A stretch of 34,271 nucleotides of DNA from Lysinibacillus sp. FJAT-14745 (GCF_001275675.1 NZ_LITM01000005.1:539863-574133); one strand, 5' to 3'. Shown: positions 15,157-23,552, counted from the first letter of the stretch. Program-made: numbers and translations. The notes: generated from the letters alone by a model not told the origin.

Positions 15157-16065
15157 TCAAACTAAGGAGTCATTCAATAATCGTTGCATATCTATGTTTA
15201 AGTTACTTGTGAATTGTAAACTCTCACCTGTCAAAGGATGAAGCATCTTTAAGGACACACAGTGTAAGGCTTGTCTATTTATATGCTCGCGACTTCCACC
15301 ATAAAGTTCATCTCCAACAAGTGGATGTCCCACATAGGCCATATGCACACGGATTTGATGTGTACGCCCTGTGTGTAACTTTAGTTGTATATGTGTCATC
15401 GGTTCATCATGTAAATAAAAGCGCCTTAAAATTGTCACATCTGTATGCGCAAATTGACCATCCTCACGCACCTCTCGCTCAATGATACTCGTCTCCTTGC
15501 GTCCAATAGGAGCTATGATTGATTGTACTTCTTGTGCCACATGTCCATGTACAATTGCTTCATATTGTCGAGAAATCTCTCCACTGCGCTGTGCAAGTCC
15601 CGTTAAATGATGAATATGAGCATGTTTGGCAATGCATAGCAAGCCAGAAGTATCACGGTCAAGTCTCGTTACGATATGAGCAGTTGATGCTAGACCTTGC
15701 TGCTGAAAATGACCACAAACTAGATTAGCTACGCTATGCGTTGGATGCTCACGCGAAGGAATCGTACTCTGATGTGCAGGCTTCTTAAGCACTAAAATAG
15801 CTTCGTCTTCATAAATAATAGAAAGTTCACCATGTTCAACAGCGAGGCCTTCACTTTTTTCTTCAGGAGGGAATTTAACTTCAACTCGATCCCCAACGTG
15901 AAGAGGATGTCGAACATTGCGTTCAACATCATTCACTGTTAGTAATCCTCCATCAAATTTAATGGCTGTTAAAGCTCGCTTGGAGATGCGCCATTCAGTT
16001 AAGGCCTCCCTTAGTAGTTGGCCTTCCTTTTCCGCTATAAAATGCAGTGTAAACCTTGTATCCAT
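15157..16065 (-). CDS. yjbO: RluD-family rRNA/tRNA pseudouridine synthase, YjbO-like
   Basis: About 302 aa. An N-terminal S4-like RNA-binding domain (ISKRALTAIKFDGGLLTVN) is followed by the RluA/RluD catalytic domain, with the active-site motif HIVTRLDRDTSGLL (catalytic Asp in RLDRD) and the LHTGRTHQIRVHMAYVGHPLVGD signature. It converts uridine to pseudouridine in structured RNA; the target site is not deducible. I start it at ATG 16065, two bases beyond the ppnK stop, by analogy with YjbO and translational coupling. The upstream in-frame ATGs would overlap ppnK. Confidence 0.88.
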   Translation of the reverse strand: MDTRFTLHFIAEKEGQLLREALTEWRISKRALTAIKFDGGLLTVNDVERNVRHPLHVGDRVEVKFPPEEKSEGLAVEHGELSIIYEDEAILVLKKPAHQSTIPSREHPTHSVANLVCGHFQQQGLASTAHIVTRLDRDTSGLLCIAKHAHIHHLTGLAQRSGEISRQYEAIVHGHVAQEVQSIIAPIGRKETSIIEREVREDGQFAHTDVTILRRFYLHDEPMTHIQLKLHTGRTHQIRVHMAYVGHPLVGDELYGGSREHINRQALHCVSLKMLHPLTGESLQFTSNLNIDMQRLLNDSLV

Positions 16066-16066
16066 T

Positions 16067-16861
16067 TTACTCATTTGCCACGAATGATTCATGTACTCGT
16101 TCCCAGAATGGGAATGGACGGAAACGTGCAAAACGGACTCTTTCAGTTGCTACATTAAAAGCAATCGACTTCACATCGCCTTGCGTGACTTGTAAATGAT
16201 CAACTGTCATATTAAAGTTTTGCTCATTTACTGGACGTAATACACAGTGATGGTGTGCTGGTAAAATGAGTGGTGAACCAACTGTACGGAAGACACGGTT
16301 ATTGATAGATGCTATCTCAGTGATTTGGAGTGCTGCTAAAGTCGGGTGAATAATTGCTCCACCGAGGGCTTTATTATAAGCTGTACTACCAGAAGGAGTT
16401 GACACACAAAGACCGTCTCCACGGAAACGTTCAAACTGATTACCATTTAACTCTACATCCATAACAAGCGTGACATCTGGTGATTTCACAGTTGCTTCAT
16501 TTAACGCTAAATACGTATTGGATTCCGCATTATGATGCTCCACTTTTACCGATAGTAGTGGATACTCCACAACGTTAAAGTCCTTTTTAGCAATGGACAA
16601 AACAAGCTTTTCTAATTCAGATGGTTTCCAATCCGCATAAAATCCTAAATGTCCCGTATGGATACCTACGAAAGCAACCTGATCTAGCAAATGAGAATAT
16701 CGATGAAAGGCATGTAGTAAAGTGCCATCTCCTCCAATAGAGATTACGATTTCAGGAGCCTCTTCATCATAAGTTAATCCAAAATCTTGCAAATACGTTC
16801 TAGCTAGCTCCATTAATTCGTTCGACTGTGCATCTCTACGTGATTGAATGGAAAATTTCAT
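16067..16861 (-). CDS. ppnK: NAD kinase
   Basis: 264-aa ATP-NAD kinase making NADP. It shows the GGDG motif (43-46, [13 protein letters not shown]), the substrate-binding ALNEATVKS, and the Gly-rich [21 protein letters not shown]. The length is standard for the short Bacillus enzymes. Its ATG overlaps the yjbM stop by 4 bases (ATGA), placing it in one operon with the alarmone synthetase upstream and the pseudouridine synthase downstream, an arrangement conserved in Bacillus. Confidence 0.95.
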   Translation of the reverse strand: MKFSIQSRRDAQSNELMELARTYLQDFGLTYDEEAPEIVISIGGDGTLLHAFHRYSHLLDQVAFVGIHTGHLGFYADWKPSELEKLVLSIAKKDFNVVEYPLLSVKVEHHNAESNTYLALNEATVKSPDVTLVMDVELNGNQFERFRGDGLCVSTPSGSTAYNKALGGAIIHPTLAALQITEIASINNRVFRTVGSPLILPAHHHCVLRPVNEQNFNMTVDHLQVTQGDVKSIAFNVATERVRFARFRPFPFWERVHESFVANE

Positions 16862-17529
16862 TGTGTGTCACGCTCCTTCTCCGATAATAAATTAGGATTC
16901 GATGCTTCTTTATATTCACTAAAATAGGCCTGTGCTTCTTGAATCTCACTACGAATGGACGACATTTCCTCATCCAATCGGAAGGCGGCCTCCGCGGCAC
17001 TTTGAAGGCGATTTTTTATTTCTTCGGGAAACATGCCTTTATATTTATAATTTAAAGAATGCTCAATTGATGCCCAGAAATTCATGGCTAGTGTTCTTAT
17101 TTGAATTTCAGCTAATACCACTTTTTTCCCCTGTATCGTCTCTACAGGATATTCGACAATCATATGATACGAGCGGTATCCACTTGGCTTATTATGTGTA
17201 ATATAATCACGCTCTTCCACTACACGCATATCTTTACGTTGACGTATTAGCTCCGTAACTGTGGAAATATCATCTACAAATTGACACATAATACGTAAGC
17301 CTGCGATATCTCCTAGCTCATCACCTAGTCGTTTAGAAGGCTCAAAGGCAAGCCCTTTTTCTAATGATTTATCGTATATACTTGCTAAAGGCTTTACACG
17401 TCCAGTCACAAATTCAATTGGCGAATTTGCATTAACAATACCAAACTGTGAACGCATACCTTTTAATTTTACTTTTAACTCATCTACTGCTTGTTTATAA
17501 GGACTTAAAAATATTTCCCATTGTCCCAT
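16858..17529 (-). CDS. yjbM: Small alarmone synthetase YjbM (RelQ, SAS1)
   Basis: 223-aa RelA/SpoT synthetase-domain protein without hydrolase or regulatory domains. The conserved core includes [47 protein letters not shown] (G-loop Tyr) and [24 protein letters not shown]. It makes (p)ppGpp/pGpp from GTP or GDP and ATP, typically as a tetramer. The start is ATG 17529, with a GGGAGG ribosome site; the frame is open 42 bases further upstream without such support. It is coupled to ppnK. Confidence 0.94.
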   Translation of the reverse strand: MGQWEIFLSPYKQAVDELKVKLKGMRSQFGIVNANSPIEFVTGRVKPLASIYDKSLEKGLAFEPSKRLGDELGDIAGLRIMCQFVDDISTVTELIRQRKDMRVVEERDYITHNKPSGYRSYHMIVEYPVETIQGKKVVLAEIQIRTLAMNFWASIEHSLNYKYKGMFPEEIKNRLQSAAEAAFRLDEEMSSIRSEIQEAQAYFSEYKEASNPNLLSEKERDTQ

Positions 17530-17591
17530 CGCAAAAACCTCCCGACATTCGGTATCGAACAAAACCAACACCGTCTGTTCGTTTTGTCTTT

Positions 17592-17975
17592 TTATTCAGC
17601 AAGAATTGCCTTGAAGTGTTGTTCCACCATTTGGACAAATTCCGCCCCATAATTGTAATTTCCTTCAATATTATACACGAGCATTTCCAGTTCATCGTAA
17701 AAATTTGTAAGCTCAATAACTTCTTCACCTAGTTGTAGCTTTGGATTTTGCTTTTTTTGTAAAATATGTACAAGTTGCTCCCAACTACTCGGTGGAAAAC
17801 GCAAGTAATGATAATTGTCTCCTGCATCAAGTAAATAAATAAACGCAAAGTCATCAGAATCTGCAATTAATTGTGCAGCAGGTTTTAACTGTAAATTTAC
17901 TTCAATGTCGTTTAAACTAAAATGAAGTTGCTCGTTTTCAAAATTCAATGTTTCTATTGTATAAATTTTACGCAC
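17592..17975 (-). CDS. yjbL: UPF0738 family protein YjbL
   Basis: 127-aa soluble acidic protein of unknown function, matching the UPF0738/YjbL family in length and in its fixed place between yjbK and yjbM. It starts at GTG 17975 behind AAGGGGAA. No catalytic motif is evident; the aromatic, acidic sequence (FAFIYLLDAGDNYHYLRFP) suggests a small alpha/beta fold. Confidence 0.8.
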   Translation of the reverse strand: MRKIYTIETLNFENEQLHFSLNDIEVNLQLKPAAQLIADSDDFAFIYLLDAGDNYHYLRFPPSSWEQLVHILQKKQNPKLQLGEEVIELTNFYDELEMLVYNIEGNYNYGAEFVQMVEQHFKAILAE

Positions 17976-18060
17976 ATGCGGTTCCCCTTTTCGTCTTACT
18001 CTTCCTCTTATTTTATCATAGAGGGTAAATAGTTGCAGTGTGTAAATACTAAATCGACGA

Positions 18061-18108
18061 AATCAATTATGCCTCTGCATAATTGCGTCTGTATTCGGCT
18101 TTGTGCTT
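18061..18108 (+). repeat. Dispersed palindrome-headed repeat, copy B
   Basis: Hairpin AATTATGCCTCTGCATAATT at 18065-18084, followed by the same context as copy A (14374-14421), including CTTTGTGCTT. It sits in the yjbL-yjbK divergent spacer. Confidence 0.75.
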
Positions 18109-18244
18109 GCGTCAAAGAACTCCTTTTGCTGCACGATGTAACACATTTTTGGTGACACAGACATTATCTAAGATTAAATATTCGGAAATAACAACCTAAT
18201 TTCCCATCTAAAGCGTAAAAAAATTAAAACAAACAGGTGAGTAT

Positions 18245-18829
18245 ATGGCACAACAACTTGAAATAGAATTTAAAAATCTCTTAACAAAACAACAATACGA
18301 ACATTTATTGCAAGAATTCAATATTCCCGAAAATGCTATTCATCGTCAAACAAATCATTATTTCGACACACCTTCTCAAGCTATTCGGAAACGACAAAGT
18401 GGGCTTCGTATTAGACAAATCGACAAATATTTTGAATGTACTTTAAAAGAAAAAAATGCAGAGCATGCTCATTTAGAGACAACTGACGAATTAACTGCTG
18501 AGCAAGCTAAGAAAATGCTTGCTGGAGAAGGATTCTATGCCCAAGAAGTAGCAAAAAGACTAGCTCTCTTCAACATTCCTTTTAAAAAATTAGCAGTATT
18601 TGGTTCACTTACAACTGATCGTGTCGAAATTCCTTATAGGGATGGCCTTCTAGTATTCGATCATTCTTTCTATTTGCAGTGCGACGATTATGAGGTAGAA
18701 TATGAATCAAAAGATGCAATAAAAGGAAATGCAATCTTCGACGAATTTCTACAGCAATATGGTATTGAAAAACGGGCTACAGATAAAAAGATCGCACGTT
18801 TCATGAAAGCATTACAAATGAATAATTAA
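18245..18829 (+). CDS. yjbK: CYTH-domain protein YjbK
   Basis: 194-aa CYTH (triphosphate tunnel) protein. The defining ExExK-type motif is near the N-terminus (LEIEFKNLL), followed by basic and acidic strands lining the tunnel (RKRQSGLRIRQ, FECTLKEK, YDDYEVEYE-like segment near 155). The fold binds triphosphates; Bacillus YjbK has no settled role, though its position next to an alarmone synthetase is conserved. An AGGTGA ribosome site precedes ATG 18245. Confidence 0.88.
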   Translation: MAQQLEIEFKNLLTKQQYEHLLQEFNIPENAIHRQTNHYFDTPSQAIRKRQSGLRIRQIDKYFECTLKEKNAEHAHLETTDELTAEQAKKMLAGEGFYAQEVAKRLALFNIPFKKLAVFGSLTTDRVEIPYRDGLLVFDHSFYLQCDDYEVEYESKDAIKGNAIFDEFLQQYGIEKRATDKKIARFMKALQMNN

Positions 18830-18868
18830 CAGTAGCTTAACTAGTATACAAGAAAGGGTGACAACTCC

Positions 18869-19657
18869 TTGGATATCCAATCACTTAGAACTTTACTTGA
18901 CATTCAAGCATTACAAACACTAGGATCTTCAGAAAATTCATCGTCAAACAATCTTACAGACAGCAATTCTATGTTTTCGGATATGATTAGCGAATTGCTT
19001 GGCGACTCAACTACTACTAACAATGCAAAATTATCTAGTTTACTCGGGGGTGTATCAAGCGCTTCGTCATTGATGAACCAGTTTAGTAGTTTAAATGGGT
19101 TATCTGAAAACATGCAAAATAGTGCGTATCAATCATTACTTTATAATGGTTCTAACGGCGTCTTTATACCTTCTGCTGTACAGGCGGCATTAGCAAATAC
19201 ACAATCTAGTACAAAACTCGACTCCTATGTTTCGGATAATGTAATTGGTTCAACAGCGTATGCCAATTCATTAGCAGGTGCGAACCAATACGCTTCGATT
19301 ATTCAAAAGGCAGCATCTACATATAATGTACCTGAGAAACTCATCGCTGCAGTGATTAAGCAAGAGTCTAATTTTAATTCAACTGTGGTAAGTCATGCAG
19401 GAGCACAAGGATTAATGCAATTAATGCCAAAAACAGCGCAACATTTAGGGGTTACAAACGCCTTTGATCCTGAGCAAAATATTATGGCAGGGGCTAAATA
19501 TTTGCGCCAATTGCTAGATAAATTTGATAATGATCCTACATTAGCGTTAGCTGCTTATAACGCAGGATCTTCACGCGTTACAAAGTATGGTGGCATTCCT
19601 CCTTTTAAAGAAACACAGAACTATGTCAAAAAAGTGATGAATTACTACACAGTTTAA
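18869..19657 (+). CDS. yjbJ: Lytic transglycosylase, SLT domain (YjbJ/CwlQ-like)
   Basis: 262-aa protein. The first about 135 residues are Ser/Asn-rich and low-complexity with no signal peptide. The C-terminal soluble lytic transglycosylase domain contains catalytic Glu166 (IKQESNFNS), GLMQLMPKTA, NIMAGAKYLRQLL and LALAAYNAG. It cleaves the MurNAc-GlcNAc bond of peptidoglycan. The B. subtilis orthologue CwlQ has both muramidase and transglycosylase activity. Lack of a classical signal suggests export by another route. The start is TTG 18869 with AAAGGGTG 10 bases upstream. Confidence 0.88.
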   Translation: MDIQSLRTLLDIQALQTLGSSENSSSNNLTDSNSMFSDMISELLGDSTTTNNAKLSSLLGGVSSASSLMNQFSSLNGLSENMQNSAYQSLLYNGSNGVFIPSAVQAALANTQSSTKLDSYVSDNVIGSTAYANSLAGANQYASIIQKAASTYNVPEKLIAAVIKQESNFNSTVVSHAGAQGLMQLMPKTAQHLGVTNAFDPEQNIMAGAKYLRQLLDKFDNDPTLALAAYNAGSSRVTKYGGIPPFKETQNYVKKVMNYYTV

Positions 19658-19666
19658 CTTCTTTCG

Positions 19667-19702
19667 GCAAATTTCACCCACGTGGTGAAATTTGTGCTTT
19701 TT
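19667..19702 (+). terminator. Terminator of yjbJ
   Basis: Arms CAAATTTCACC and GGTGAAATTTG around CACGT, followed by a T-rich tract. Confidence 0.85.
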
Positions 19703-19852
19703 TAGCGAAAAACATTTCGGAAGAGCGGTTTATTTGTGTTAACGAAAAGACGTTGATAGAATAAAGGTAGTCACAAGAAATTCACATTTGTAAAGATGAC
19801 CAAGTATAAAAATATACTTTACGATATAAAGAATTAAAGGGGCATTTAACTT

Positions 19853-20260
19853 ATGAGTCGAAAATACACTGTTCCTTATGAGGAGCTGGGAGCTGAAAAG
19901 CTTTCAGAGCTAATCCATGCGTTCTATAATAGAGTTGCTCAGCATCCTGATCTTATTCCAATCTTTCCGAAAGATTTGACAGAAACAGCCCGCAAGCAAA
20001 TTCAATTTCAAACACAGTATTTAGGTGGACCAAATCTTTTTACTGAAGAGCATGGACATCCAATGATGCGTGCACGCCATATGAATTTTCCGATTACACC
20101 TGATCGTGCTCAAGCTTGGCTTGAATGTATGTCTGAAGCGATGGATGAAGTTGGGTTAGAAGGAAAGTTCCGCGAAACTTATTATCAACGTTTAGTATTA
20201 ACAGCTCATCACATGATTAATACACCAAATGACGATGAGGGGGAATTGTTACGTGAATAA
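19853..20260 (+). CDS. yjbI: Group II truncated hemoglobin YjbI
   Basis: 135-aa truncated globin. The proximal heme ligand is probably His76 in MMRARHMNFPI; the distal pocket includes FYNRV with Tyr25, and the family Trp lies in AQAWLECM. Orthologues bind O2 and have peroxidase-like activity. The gene overlaps yjbH by 8 bases, the same pairing as in Bacillus and Staphylococcus, where YjbI has been linked to YjbH. An AAAGGGG ribosome site precedes ATG 19853. Confidence 0.93.
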   Translation: MSRKYTVPYEELGAEKLSELIHAFYNRVAQHPDLIPIFPKDLTETARKQIQFQTQYLGGPNLFTEEHGHPMMRARHMNFPITPDRAQAWLECMSEAMDEVGLEGKFRETYYQRLVLTAHHMINTPNDDEGELLRE

Positions 20261-21062
20261 TATTCAACTGTTACAAGAGCCAACTCTTGAGTTTTCTACT
20301 GTTAATAAGCCTATTGAATTGTATATTTTCGTAGATCCACTTTGTCCAGAAGCTTTGAATATGCAAGCCATTCTTCGTAGGTTACAGCTAGAGTACAACC
20401 ATTACTTTACATGGCGCCTTGTACTAAGCACGGAGCTTGCCTCTTTGAATTGTTTAAGTAAGCGTGTAAAGGGTTGTGTATCAGGTATTGAGCTCGACAT
20501 TAATCACCCTGTTTTACCATCTATCGCTATTAAAGCAGCAGAGTTACAGGGCAAACGTGCAGGAGCACGCTATTTGTTGAAACTACAAGAATATGTATTA
20601 TTAAACAGGCAAGATGTCAATTCTTATGCTACGCTGTTAAAAATTGCTGAAGATGTTCAATTAGACATGAATGAATTTTCTGCAGACTTTGGTTCAAAGG
20701 AAGCAGCACGCGCCTTCCAAAGCGATTTATATATTAAACATGAAATGGAAGTTGATGAAGTACCTAGTATTGTATTTTTCAATGAATGTATTGAAGATGA
20801 GGGTCTTAAAGTTAGTGGTAGTTATTCCTATGAAGTTTATGAACATATTTTACAAGAGATGATGGATGAGCAGCTTGTGCGCCAACCACTACCAACAATG
20901 GAAGAGTTATTCACGAGATTCCATACACTTTCAACAAATGAAGTAGCTTTTATCTACTCATTATCAGAACAAACAGCTGAACGCGAATTAAAGAAGCGTA
21001 TGCTACAACAAAAGATTGAACGAATTCAGACAAATCACGTTACACTGTGGCGTATTAAATAA
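20253..21062 (+). CDS. yjbH: YjbH, ClpXP adaptor for Spx (DsbA-like)
   Basis: 269-aa thioredoxin/DsbA-fold protein, recognised by the IYIFVDPLCPE-type N-terminal strand-helix, the conserved middle and synteny with yjbI. In B. subtilis it delivers Spx to ClpXP. I start it at GTG 20253, with GAGGGGG nine bases upstream; the open frame extends to ATG 20229 inside yjbI. The usual CxxC is CPEA here, so the second Cys is missing, and the His/Cys-rich N-terminal extension described for the B. subtilis protein is absent. Spx itself is encoded in this window at 30.5 kb. Confidence 0.88.
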   Translation: MNNIQLLQEPTLEFSTVNKPIELYIFVDPLCPEALNMQAILRRLQLEYNHYFTWRLVLSTELASLNCLSKRVKGCVSGIELDINHPVLPSIAIKAAELQGKRAGARYLLKLQEYVLLNRQDVNSYATLLKIAEDVQLDMNEFSADFGSKEAARAFQSDLYIKHEMEVDEVPSIVFFNECIEDEGLKVSGSYSYEVYEHILQEMMDEQLVRQPLPTMEELFTRFHTLSTNEVAFIYSLSEQTAERELKKRMLQQKIERIQTNHVTLWRIK

Positions 21063-21116
21063 TGCAATTATACTATTATTCTATAGAATAGGGACTTGTC
21101 CAAGTTGCCCCTAAAA

Positions 21117-21158
21117 ACAAAAGCAAGTGAAGAAAACTTCACTTGCTTTTGTTTGTCT
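21117..21158. terminator. Bidirectional terminator between yjbH and tetR
   Basis: Perfect 16-bp arms (ACAAAAGCAAGTGAAG and complement) around AAAA, A-rich and T-rich on either side. It can end both the yjbIH transcript and the minus-strand MFS-tetR transcript. Confidence 0.93.
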
Positions 21159-21172
21159 TTTTAGCCCCATCG

Positions 21173-21468
21173 TTAACTTTCTCTCGGATTAAACAAACTT
21201 ACTGTAAATAAATGCACAACCTCATCTATCATCTCATCAATATCCGGATTAATTTGCTCATTTAAATATGGTAATGTCAATTGGAAAACTAAAATTGACG
21301 ACAGCAAAGAATAGAAAAAATTAGCTGTATATTTAAAGTTCCCTTTTGGAATTTTTCCTTGCTCATGTAACTTAATTAAATAATTCTCTAAATGGTGCAA
21401 TAACTTATTTGGGTATTCAAAAAACATTTTTTCAAATTCTTTATCTTGTTGAATCTCACGCATAAGCA
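21173..21468 (-). CDS. TetR-family repressor, 3' exon (C-terminal ligand-binding half)
   Basis: Encodes the C-terminal part of the TetR regulator whose N-terminal half is at 23553-23853. Removing 21469-23552 as an intron gives 301+296=597 bases, i.e. 198 codons plus stop, with ETI followed by LLMREIQQDKEFEKMFFEYP, a plausible continuous helix. The exon alone has no ribosome site; an in-frame stop inside the element lies two codons before its first ATG. The sequence is undecayed up to the stop at 21173, with the terminator at 21117-21158 beyond. In a simple reading it is a gene fragment cut off by an insertion; the intron features make functional splicing more likely. Confidence 0.85.
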
Positions 21469-21680
21469 CCGATACGAAAAACATATACATTTCTTAAAAA
21501 ATGTAGACATCTCTACTGTGACACAACTTATATCTTCCGACTTTCGTATTTGTGTCTTCCTTATTCTCCGAGTCTGGTTTCGCAAAAAGCTACTGCCATT
21601 TTGTATGACTCTCCAAAGGCTTAAATTCCGCAGTATCGTTGCGTACACATCTAAGGTTTAGTGTCAGTTAAATTCCTTAG
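21469..21680 (-). ncRNA. Predicted omega RNA scaffold of TnpB at the element right end
   Basis: The non-coding right end downstream of the tnpB stop (plus the end of tnpB) is where TnpB guide RNAs (omega/reRNA) are encoded. It contains several short hairpins, including TACATTT/AAATGTA near 21480-21500. The guide would be the flank just beyond the element, here tetR from 21468 downward. This assignment is by position and family, not by sequence match. Confidence 0.5.
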
Positions 21681-22828
21681 ATTGAATAATTTGCCAAATT
21701 AATGCTTGCGTTCAAATCTCTATCCAACTTTAATCCGCAAGAGCAGATAAATAATCTGTCTTTCAGTTTCAAATTGGATTTGATTTGTCCACAACTAGAA
21801 CAAGTTTTTGATGATGGAAACCATCTGTCGGCTTCAATAAATTCAATTCCGTATTTTTGACATTTGTATTGTATTTGCCGTTTAAATTCATATAGCTTTT
21901 GCCCAGCTACCGCCTTCGCCAGATGTTTATTTTTCATCATACCTTTTACATGTAAATGTTCCATTACAATACGAGATGGTTTGGTTTTCACAATCTCATT
22001 AGAACACTGATGTAAATGATTTGTTCGGATGTCGTTAAGTCGCTTATATAAATTACGGATTGCAGTGTTTTGTTTTTGAATATTTTTCATATTCTTTAAA
22101 GGTGTTTTATAGATTGGCTTTCGGTTTTTAGTATACTCTTTCGTGTTGGCTTCGAGCTTACGAGCTTGTTTTCGTTGTTCTCGTTTCAACTTTTGCTCTA
22201 ATCGTTTGACTTCTTTTGTTTTGTTGATGTTCTTTTTGAACTTGCCATCAGAACAAACTGCCAATTTATTGATACCTACATCAATTCCTAAACTTTCGCC
22301 TGTCAAATCATATTGCTCAAATTCTTGCTCATATCCGATTGATAAGAACCAATTTCGTCCGTCAAATGAAATGCGTGGATTTGAATATTTCTGACCTTTT
22401 TTAAGCTTAGGAAGCGCTTTGCATGTTTTTACACTGCCAATCTTTTCACCTCTAAAACCTTCATTTGTTCGTTTTAAACTTTCGTAATTTACATAAAAAC
22501 TAACTTTACTTCTTCGTCTGCTTTTGAATCTTGGCTTTTCAGTCAAGCCTTCGAACCAACGCTTTCTAGCAATATCGGCATCTTTCACCGCCTGTTTCAT
22601 CACATTGCTTCCGACTTCCTTTAGCCATTTATGCGTCGTTGGTTTCAGTTCATTATTGATTTTCTTACGAATTTCGCTCTCTTTGACTGTACGCTTCTCG
22701 ACGTTATAAATACGTTCGCTTTCAGCCAAGAAATAATTGTAAGCCCATCTCGCAGTCCCCGCAGACTTCCAAAACAAAACCACTTGTTCTTTAGTTGGTT
22801 TTAGTCTTATCTTTATCGCCAGGATCAT
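21677..22828 (-). CDS. tnpB: TnpB RNA-guided nuclease (transposon-encoded)
   Basis: 383-aa TnpB (Cas12 ancestor). RuvC acidic residues are present: Asp183 (SLGIDVGINKLAV), Glu290 (IVMEHLHVKGM) and Asp371 (LDRDLNASINLA). The zinc finger shows C343/C346 and C362/C364. The N-terminal OrfB helix-turn-helix and the central Lys/Arg-rich helix are complete, so it looks functional. TnpB uses an RNA from the element's right end to cleave the element-free locus and so promotes retention. The ATG lies 38 bases inside the tnpA remnant, as in IS607 elements, with a GAGGTG ribosome site. Confidence 0.93.
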   Translation of the reverse strand: MILAIKIRLKPTKEQVVLFWKSAGTARWAYNYFLAESERIYNVEKRTVKESEIRKKINNELKPTTHKWLKEVGSNVMKQAVKDADIARKRWFEGLTEKPRFKSRRRSKVSFYVNYESLKRTNEGFRGEKIGSVKTCKALPKLKKGQKYSNPRISFDGRNWFLSIGYEQEFEQYDLTGESLGIDVGINKLAVCSDGKFKKNINKTKEVKRLEQKLKREQRKQARKLEANTKEYTKNRKPIYKTPLKNMKNIQKQNTAIRNLYKRLNDIRTNHLHQCSNEIVKTKPSRIVMEHLHVKGMMKNKHLAKAVAGQKLYEFKRQIQYKCQKYGIEFIEADRWFPSSKTCSSCGQIKSNLKLKDRLFICSCGLKLDRDLNASINLANYSI

Positions 22829-22965
22829 TGTTTTTCACCTCGTCAATCAATCGTTTAATTTTCTTTGACCGTTGACCGTAAAATCTATTGGCAAAAACCG
22901 TGACAATAAGTTACAACATTTACACCAACACGTTTAGCAAATTCCCCAATGGACATTAATTCCAT
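22791..22965 (-). pseudogene. Internally deleted IS607-type tnpA (serine recombinase) remnant
   Basis: The N-terminus MELMSIGEFAKRVGVN, from ATG 22965 behind AGAGAGGTGG, is the MerR-like DNA-binding start of IS607 TnpA; it reaches a stop after 26 codons. In the next frame the sequence resumes with VTVFANRFYGQRSKKIKRLI and ends at 22791, matching the C-terminal end of the family and overlapping the tnpB start. About 150 residues, including the catalytic serine domain, are missing. The element is therefore non-autonomous for DNA movement. Confidence 0.82.
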
Positions 22966-22972
22966 GCGTACC

Positions 22973-23018
22973 ACCTCTCTGTCACTATGATAAATTACAT
23001 TACCCTATTCAGAGAGGT
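22973..23018 (-). promoter_or_regulatory. Hairpin masking the tnpA ribosome binding site
   Basis: Perfect 9-bp pairing ACCTCTCTG/CAGAGAGGT around a 28-base loop. The 3' arm on the RNA contains the AGAGAGGT Shine-Dalgarno of tnpA. Read-through RNA from tetR would have this site sequestered. Confidence 0.65.
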
Positions 23019-23040
23019 TGTTAACATTTTTATAGTTGTA

Positions 23041-23552
23041 TATATTTTTCTTGTTCACACGAAGGCGCAACCCTTCATGCAGTCTTTCTCTCACGAGTAG
23101 ACCTCTTATGCTTTCACATAAGCGCAGACTATATCTTCATCTTATCTTTTAATAAGAGCCACATTTTTCTTCCGCCATTCGCTTGCGGTTTTACTCTCCC
23201 TCAAGGAGATAGTCGTTGAACGTCTTCCTTGTCTCATTAAGAGATTTAGGAGTTCGCTGCTAAACATCCATTGCCAAAGCACTTAGCGCTACCGTTTTCC
23301 GTTGTCACGATTACCTTTACGGACACTGAGTAATTTTTTTCAGCTTATGCCATCCTTGTTGTTTTTTCTGCTTTCGCACCGTTACGTCTGCCGTTTCCAG
23401 CTCCGCTTTGGTCACAAGGCTTTAGGAGTTAAAAGCAATTAACGCGGAGTTCGCACCAATCGCTTGATACGAAGGGTATTCTGTTATAAATTTATGCTTC
23501 TATACAGTTTTGTATAGTTTTGTCTAAATTTGTTGTAACAGTTTAGTTACCC
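23041..23552 (-). ncRNA. Group I intron ribozyme core of the IStron
   Basis: Minus-strand RNA. The R element GTTCAACGACTAT (23221-23209) and S element AAGATATAGTC (23137-23127) are the most conserved group I sequences and pair GACTAT/ATAGTC as P7. CTCC/GGGAG follows R as a P8-region hairpin; CTTATG/CATAAG (23122-23105) fits P9. P1: exon TATTT (23557-23553) pairs with GAATA (23481-23477), with U.G at the splice site. It is extended by nested TGTTA/TAACA, AAATTTA/TAAATTT and CTATAC/GTATAG stems. The 3' splice site lies 1.6 kb downstream after the tnpB gene, at G 21469. P3-P6 were not fully resolved by eye. Confidence 0.85.

Larger units (their letters stand above)
21469..23552 (-). mobile_element. 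IStron: group I intron fused to an IS607-type tnpB element
   Basis: 2,084-nt element inserted in tetR in the same orientation. Order on the minus strand: group I ribozyme core, tnpA remnant with RBS-masking hairpin, complete tnpB, and a roughly 210-nt non-coding right end. Both ends are GG, consistent with the GG core of IS607-type serine transposases, and the tnpA remnant looks like that family. IStrons were described in Clostridioides difficile (CdISt1) and Bacillus cereus (BcISt1). Boundaries rest on the predicted P1 helix, the terminal G and restoration of the tetR frame. IS607 excision using the second GG at 23551-23550 would give an equally in-frame DNA product, one codon longer than the spliced RNA. 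Confidence 0.85.

Noticed and set aside
21469-23552. Classification as an IS200/IS605 (tyrosine TnpA) element because of hairpins near both ends
   Set aside because: The tnpA remnant has the IS607 MerR-like N-terminus and serine-recombinase C-terminus, and both ends are GG.
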